Shown piece by piece: positions 60,654 through 64,000 of a stretch of DNA of 64,000 nucleotides (position 1 is the first letter of the stretch; each line of letters starts with the position of its first letter). A program made the translations under genes and the position numbers. The notes beneath the pieces are model-generated. The model was not told the origin of the DNA and did no database searches. It saw nothing but the letters and a program-made list of their open reading frames with translations. The stretch comes from Zoogloea sp. (GTDB lineage Bacteria > Pseudomonadota > Gammaproteobacteria > Burkholderiales > Rhodocyclaceae). The DNA lies in the NCBI RefSeq assembly GCF_023150065.1, contig NZ_JAKLLN010000006.1, positions 124,001 to 188,000 of the forward strand, written 5' to 3'.

Positions 60654-63407
60654 ATGACCAGCACCGTCATCGTCGCCATCTCCTTCCTGTATCTCGCGCT
60701 GCTCTTTGCAGTGGCCTACTTTGGCGACAAGCGCGCCGATGCCGGCCGCTCGATCATCGCCAATCCGACCATCTACGCCCTGTCCCTGGCGGTGTATTGC
60801 ACCACCTGGACCTACTACGGCAGCGTCGGCCGGGCGGCCTCGTCGGGGCTGGGCTTCGTGCCGATCTTCCTCGGGCCGACCCTGGTGGTGGCCCTGTGGT
60901 GGTTCGTGATGCTGAAGATGGTGCGCATCGGCAAGACCCACCGCATCACCTCCATCGCCGACTTCATCGCCTCCCGCTATGGCAAGAGCCACCTGCTTGG
61001 CGGGCTGGTGACGGTGATCGCCGTGCTCGGGGTGATTCCCTACATCGCCCTGCAACTCAAGGCGGTGTCCAGCAGCTACGCCATCCTCACCTACTATCCG
61101 CACATCGTCATGCCGGCCAAGGTAGGCACGGTGTCGTGGATGGCCGACACCACGCTCTACATCGCCCTGATCATGGCGGCCTTCACCATCCTCTTCGGCA
61201 CCCGCCACCTGGACGCCACCGAGCGCCATGAGGGCATGGTGGCGGCGGTGGCCTTCGAGTCGGTGGTGAAGCTGGTGATCTTCATGGCGGTGGGGCTGTT
61301 CGTCACCTTCGGCATCTTCAACGGCTTTGGCGACCTGTTCTCCCGCGCCGCCCTCGACCCGGCCCTGAAGCGCCTGATGACCATGGAGGCGGGGGGCAAC
61401 TCTTACGGCAACTGGTTCGCCCTGACCCTGCTGTCCATGCTGGCGGTGATGTTCCTGCCGCGGCAGTTCCAGGTGGCGGTGGTGGAGAACGTCAATGAAA
61501 ACCACCTGCGCCGGGCGATCTGGCTGTTTCCGCTGTACCTGCTGCTGATCAACATATTCGTGCTGCCCATCGCCCTGGGCGGGCTGATGCACTTTGCCGG
61601 CCAGGGCGTGGATGCCGACACCTTCGTGCTGACCCTGCCCATGGCCTGGGGCCATGGCTGGCTGGCCCTGCTGGTGTTCATCGGCGGCCTGTCGGCGGCC
61701 ACCGGCATGGTCATCGTCGAGACCATCGCCCTGTCCACGATGGTCTGCAACGATCTGGTCATGCCGCTGCTGCTGCGCTACCGCTGGGTGGCCCTGCAGG
61801 GACGGGACGATCTGTCGGGCCTGCTGCTGGGGATCCGGCGTAGCGCGATCATCTTCATCCTGCTCCTCGGCTACCTGTATTTCCGGCTGGCGGGCGAGGC
61901 CCATGCGCTGGTCAGCATCGGCCTGATCAGCTTTGCCGCCGTGGCCCAGTTTGCCCCGGCCATCATCGGTGGCATGTACTGGCGTGGTGCCACCCGGGCC
62001 GGCGCCCTGGCCGGCCTGTCGAGCGGCTTTGCGGTGTGGCTGTATACCCTGCTGCTGCCGTCCTTCGCCAAATCCGGCTGGCTGCCCATCGAGTTCCTGC
62101 AGACCGGCTTTCTGGGCCTGGAGCTGCTGCGCCCCCAGGAGCTCTTCGGCCTGAAGGGCCTCGATCCGATCGCCCACAGCCTGTTCTGGAGCCTTCTCGC
62201 CAACCTGGGGGCCTATGCCTGCGTGTCGCTGATGCGCTCCCCCAACGCCATCGAGGCCGGCCAGGCGACGCTGTTTGTCGATGTCTTCAAGCAGAGCCGG
62301 CCCGCCGGCGGCGCCTTCTGGCGCGGTAGCGCCCAGATCGGCGACCTGTTGCCCCTGATCGGCCGCTTCATCGGGCCGGAGCGGGCGCGCAACGCCTTTG
62401 CCGAATACGCCCGCAAGCGCGGGGCGGCGTCGGTGGAAGTGCTGCCGGCCGACGCGGGGCTGGTGCACTTTGCGGAGACAACCCTGGCGGGGGCCATCGG
62501 CAGCGCCTCGGCCCGGGTGATGGTGGCCTCGGTGGTCAAGGAGGAGCCCCTGGGGCTGGATGAGGTGATGAACATCCTCGACGAGGCCTCCCAGGTGCGG
62601 GCCTACTCCAAGCGCCTGGAGCAGAAGTCCCTCGAGCTCGAGGCCGCCACCGCCGAGCTGCGCAGCGCCAACGAGCGCCTCAAGGAGCTCGACCGCCTGA
62701 AGGACGACTTCATGTCCTCGGTGACCCACGAGCTGCGTACGCCGCTCACCTCGATCCGCGCCTTCTCCGAGATGCTGCTCGACGATCCGCGCATCGACCT
62801 GACCGAGCGCAAGCGCTTCCTGGGCATCATCGTCAGCGAGACCGAGCGCCTGACCCGCCTGGTGAACCAGGTGCTGGACATGGCCAAGATCGAATCCGGC
62901 CACGCCGACTGGCATAACGGCGAGGTCAGCCTGGTCGAGGTGGTCGAGCAGGCCGCGGCCTCCACCAGCCAGCTCTTCAAGGACAAAGGCGTCGCCCTGG
63001 AGATGGCACTGCCCGATGAAGTACCCATCTTGCTGGCCGACCGGGACCGGCTGATCCAGGTGATGCTCAACCTGCTCTCCAATGCGGTCAAGTTCGTGGA
63101 TGCGGGCCGCGGGCAGGTGTGGGTCAGCCTTGCCGGGACGGAGGAGGGCCTGCGTGTGGATGTGCGCGACAACGGCCCGGGCCTGACCCCCGAAGAGCAG
63201 CGGGTGGTGTTCGAGAAGTTCCGGCAGGGCGGCAACACCATGACCGACAAGCCCCAGGGCACCGGTCTGGGCCTGCCGATCAGCCGCCAGATCGTGGAGC
63301 ACTATGGCGGTCGGCTGTGGGTGGAGAGCGCGGCCGGTGAAGGCGCATGTTTCTCGTTTCTGATGCCTTGCGGCAAATCAACAGAAACGAAAGATGAGGC
63401 AGGATAA
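60654..63407 (+). CDS. SLC5-type transporter fused to histidine kinase (CbrA/CrbS-like)
   Basis: 917 residues from ATG 60654. The first ~500 residues form 13-14 membrane helices of the sodium/solute symporter family (PTIYALSLAVYCTTWTYYGS, GVIPYIALQLKAVSSSYAIL, MLAVMFLPRQFQVAVVENVN). A linking STAC-like region (LGLDEVMNILDEASQV) and coiled coil lead to HisKA with His692 (SSVTHELRTPLTSIRAFSEM) and HATPase (NLLSNAVKFVDAG, DNGPGLT, GTGLGLPIS). No PAS or receiver is present. Related CbrA and CrbS proteins control histidine or acetate use. The next gene encodes the likely regulator. Confidence 0.93.
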   Translation: MTSTVIVAISFLYLALLFAVAYFGDKRADAGRSIIANPTIYALSLAVYCTTWTYYGSVGRAASSGLGFVPIFLGPTLVVALWWFVMLKMVRIGKTHRITSIADFIASRYGKSHLLGGLVTVIAVLGVIPYIALQLKAVSSSYAILTYYPHIVMPAKVGTVSWMADTTLYIALIMAAFTILFGTRHLDATERHEGMVAAVAFESVVKLVIFMAVGLFVTFGIFNGFGDLFSRAALDPALKRLMTMEAGGNSYGNWFALTLLSMLAVMFLPRQFQVAVVENVNENHLRRAIWLFPLYLLLINIFVLPIALGGLMHFAGQGVDADTFVLTLPMAWGHGWLALLVFIGGLSAATGMVIVETIALSTMVCNDLVMPLLLRYRWVALQGRDDLSGLLLGIRRSAIIFILLLGYLYFRLAGEAHALVSIGLISFAAVAQFAPAIIGGMYWRGATRAGALAGLSSGFAVWLYTLLLPSFAKSGWLPIEFLQTGFLGLELLRPQELFGLKGLDPIAHSLFWSLLANLGAYACVSLMRSPNAIEAGQATLFVDVFKQSRPAGGAFWRGSAQIGDLLPLIGRFIGPERARNAFAEYARKRGAASVEVLPADAGLVHFAETTLAGAIGSASARVMVASVVKEEPLGLDEVMNILDEASQVRAYSKRLEQKSLELEAATAELRSANERLKELDRLKDDFMSSVTHELRTPLTSIRAFSEMLLDDPRIDLTERKRFLGIIVSETERLTRLVNQVLDMAKIESGHADWHNGEVSLVEVVEQAAASTSQLFKDKGVALEMALPDEVPILLADRDRLIQVMLNLLSNAVKFVDAGRGQVWVSLAGTEEGLRVDVRDNGPGLTPEEQRVVFEKFRQGGNTMTDKPQGTGLGLPISRQIVEHYGGRLWVESAAGEGACFSFLMPCGKSTETKDEAG

Positions 63408-63483
63408 ACTACGAAGAATCACGCCCCGGGATGAGGCTTGCATGCCGCTGTCTCGACCGGGGTGAGGATGGGGAGGGGACCGA

Positions 63484-63858
63484 ATGACCAAAAAAATATT
63501 GATCGCCGACGACGAACAGAACATTGTCATTTCACTTGAATTCCTGATGAAGCGCGAAGGCTTCGCGGTGTGCATCGCCCACGACGGCCAGGAGGCCCTC
63601 GACAAGGCACGCAGCGAGACCCCCGATCTGGTCCTGCTGGACGTGATGATGCCGCGCAAGAACGGCTACGAGGTGTGCCAGGAGATCCGGGCCGAAGCCG
63701 CGCTGCAGGGCACGCGCATCCTGATGCTCACCGCCAAGGGCCGTGAGACCGAGGTCACCAAGGGGCTGGCGATGGGGGCGGATGCCTACATGACCAAGCC
63801 CTTCTCCACCAAGGAGTTGGTGGCCAAGGTGAAATCCCTGCTGGACGTGCCGGCGTGA
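63484..63858 (+). CDS. CheY-like single-domain response regulator
   Basis: 124 residues, receiver only: ILIADDEQNIV, phospho-Asp53 in LVLLDVMMPRKNGYEV, MLTAKG and the Lys in DAYMTKPFS. No output domain is attached, so it must act through protein contact or pass phosphate on. It lies 76 bases after the SLC5-kinase and its stop overlaps the next start (GTGA at 63855-63858). It is the probable partner of that kinase, though CrbR/CbrB-type partners normally carry a DNA-binding domain. Confidence 0.9.
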   Translation: MTKKILIADDEQNIVISLEFLMKREGFAVCIAHDGQEALDKARSETPDLVLLDVMMPRKNGYEVCQEIRAEAALQGTRILMLTAKGRETEVTKGLAMGADAYMTKPFSTKELVAKVKSLLDVPA

Positions 63859-64000
63859 GCGTCAAATCGCGGCAGGCACTGGCGATTGCCACGGCCTGCC
63901 TGCTGGTGGTGGGCGTCATGGCGGCGGCAGGCATCGCCGTGTGGCGCGATCTGAGCCCGGAAGAGCGGGATGCCATCGAGCCCATCCTCAATCCGCGCCT
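63855..64000 (+). CDS. 5' end of a membrane protein coupled to the receiver gene (truncated by window)
   Basis: A GTG at 63855 overlaps the receiver stop (GTGA) and opens a frame that continues past the window end. The visible 48 residues have one membrane helix (ATACLLVVGVMAAAGIAVW) preceded by basic VKSRQ and followed by DLSPEERDAIEPILNPRL. In related SLC5-kinase loci the next gene encodes a membrane-anchored DEDD exonuclease domain protein; that guess cannot be tested here. Confidence 0.6.
   Translation, partial: MSVKSRQALAIATACLLVVGVMAAAGIAVWRDLSPEERDAIEPILNPR

Noticed and set aside
60594..63302. 902-codon minus-strand frame opposite the SLC5-kinase
   Set aside because: Shadow frame of histidine/glutamine-rich low complexity; the plus strand has all transporter and kinase motifs.

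Overview
The window comes from a GC-rich betaproteobacterium. Gene content (PhaM-like granule protein, a HrcA/CIRCE site combined with a sigma-32 promoter at groESL, an SLC5-histidine kinase locus, aromatic/fatty-acid type Liv ABC transport with acyl-CoA ligases) and codon use suggest the Rhodocyclales, perhaps an Azospira/Azoarcus/Thauera relative. That placement is inference; no rRNA is present. No tRNA, rRNA, CRISPR array, integrase or intact insertion sequence was seen.

Layout. 1-4309 (minus) holds an edge-truncated secreted-type class 3 lipase-like protein with EF-hand-like calcium loops and its upstream partner, a signal-peptide beta-propeller protein. Base composition here is visibly less GC-rich than in the rest of the window. 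It ends against two gene remnants at 4519-4974: the HTH of a LuxR regulator and the last ~75 codons of an acyl-CoA mutase. 5256-10631 carries a PilZ-tailed chemoreceptor behind a flagellar sigma-28 promoter, a small PstS-like protein with a porin, a secreted HExxH peptidase and a small exported protein. 10717-13790 (minus) is a membrane Ser/Thr kinase translationally coupled to an OmpA-type lipoprotein. 14088-22601 is a seven-gene operon: acyl-CoA synthetase, LivG, LivH, LivM, periplasmic binding protein, LivF, PaaK-like CoA ligase; it imports and activates an organic acid.

22801-34042 holds an AEC transporter, a PhaM-like protein, an unusual sensory unit (TonB receptor, periplasmic binding protein and hybrid kinase in one operon, divergent from a NarL-type regulator), a 5'-nucleotidase lipoprotein behind a PHO-box-like site, a DUF2252 protein and an AraC regulator. 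34253-38587 encodes a periplasmic molybdenum hydroxylase (2Fe-2S and Mo subunits) with its XdhC and MocA-type maturation factors.

38626-50469 is dense in signalling (minus strand): a hybrid kinase with its own substrate-binding sensor, an M48 protease coupled to an AIM24-like protein, an MHYT hybrid kinase coupled to an HD-GYP regulator, and an OmpR-type two-component pair located directly downstream of a CzcCBA-type efflux operon (50493-56003). 56099-57811 pairs a COG2229/CvnD-like small GTPase with a protein whose N-terminus looks like a degenerate receiver domain. 58088-60294 is groES-groEL. 60416-64000 holds a small membrane protein, an SLC5-type transporter/histidine kinase, a CheY-like regulator and the start of a coupled membrane protein.

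Many genes are translationally coupled through ATGA or GTGA overlaps (3041, 11916, 26108, 42723, 44651, 49801, 54759, 63855), which fixes several starts and groups functional partners. The most interesting candidates are the TonB receptor/binding protein/hybrid kinase unit, the GTPase/pseudo-receiver pair and the lipase/propeller pair at the left edge.
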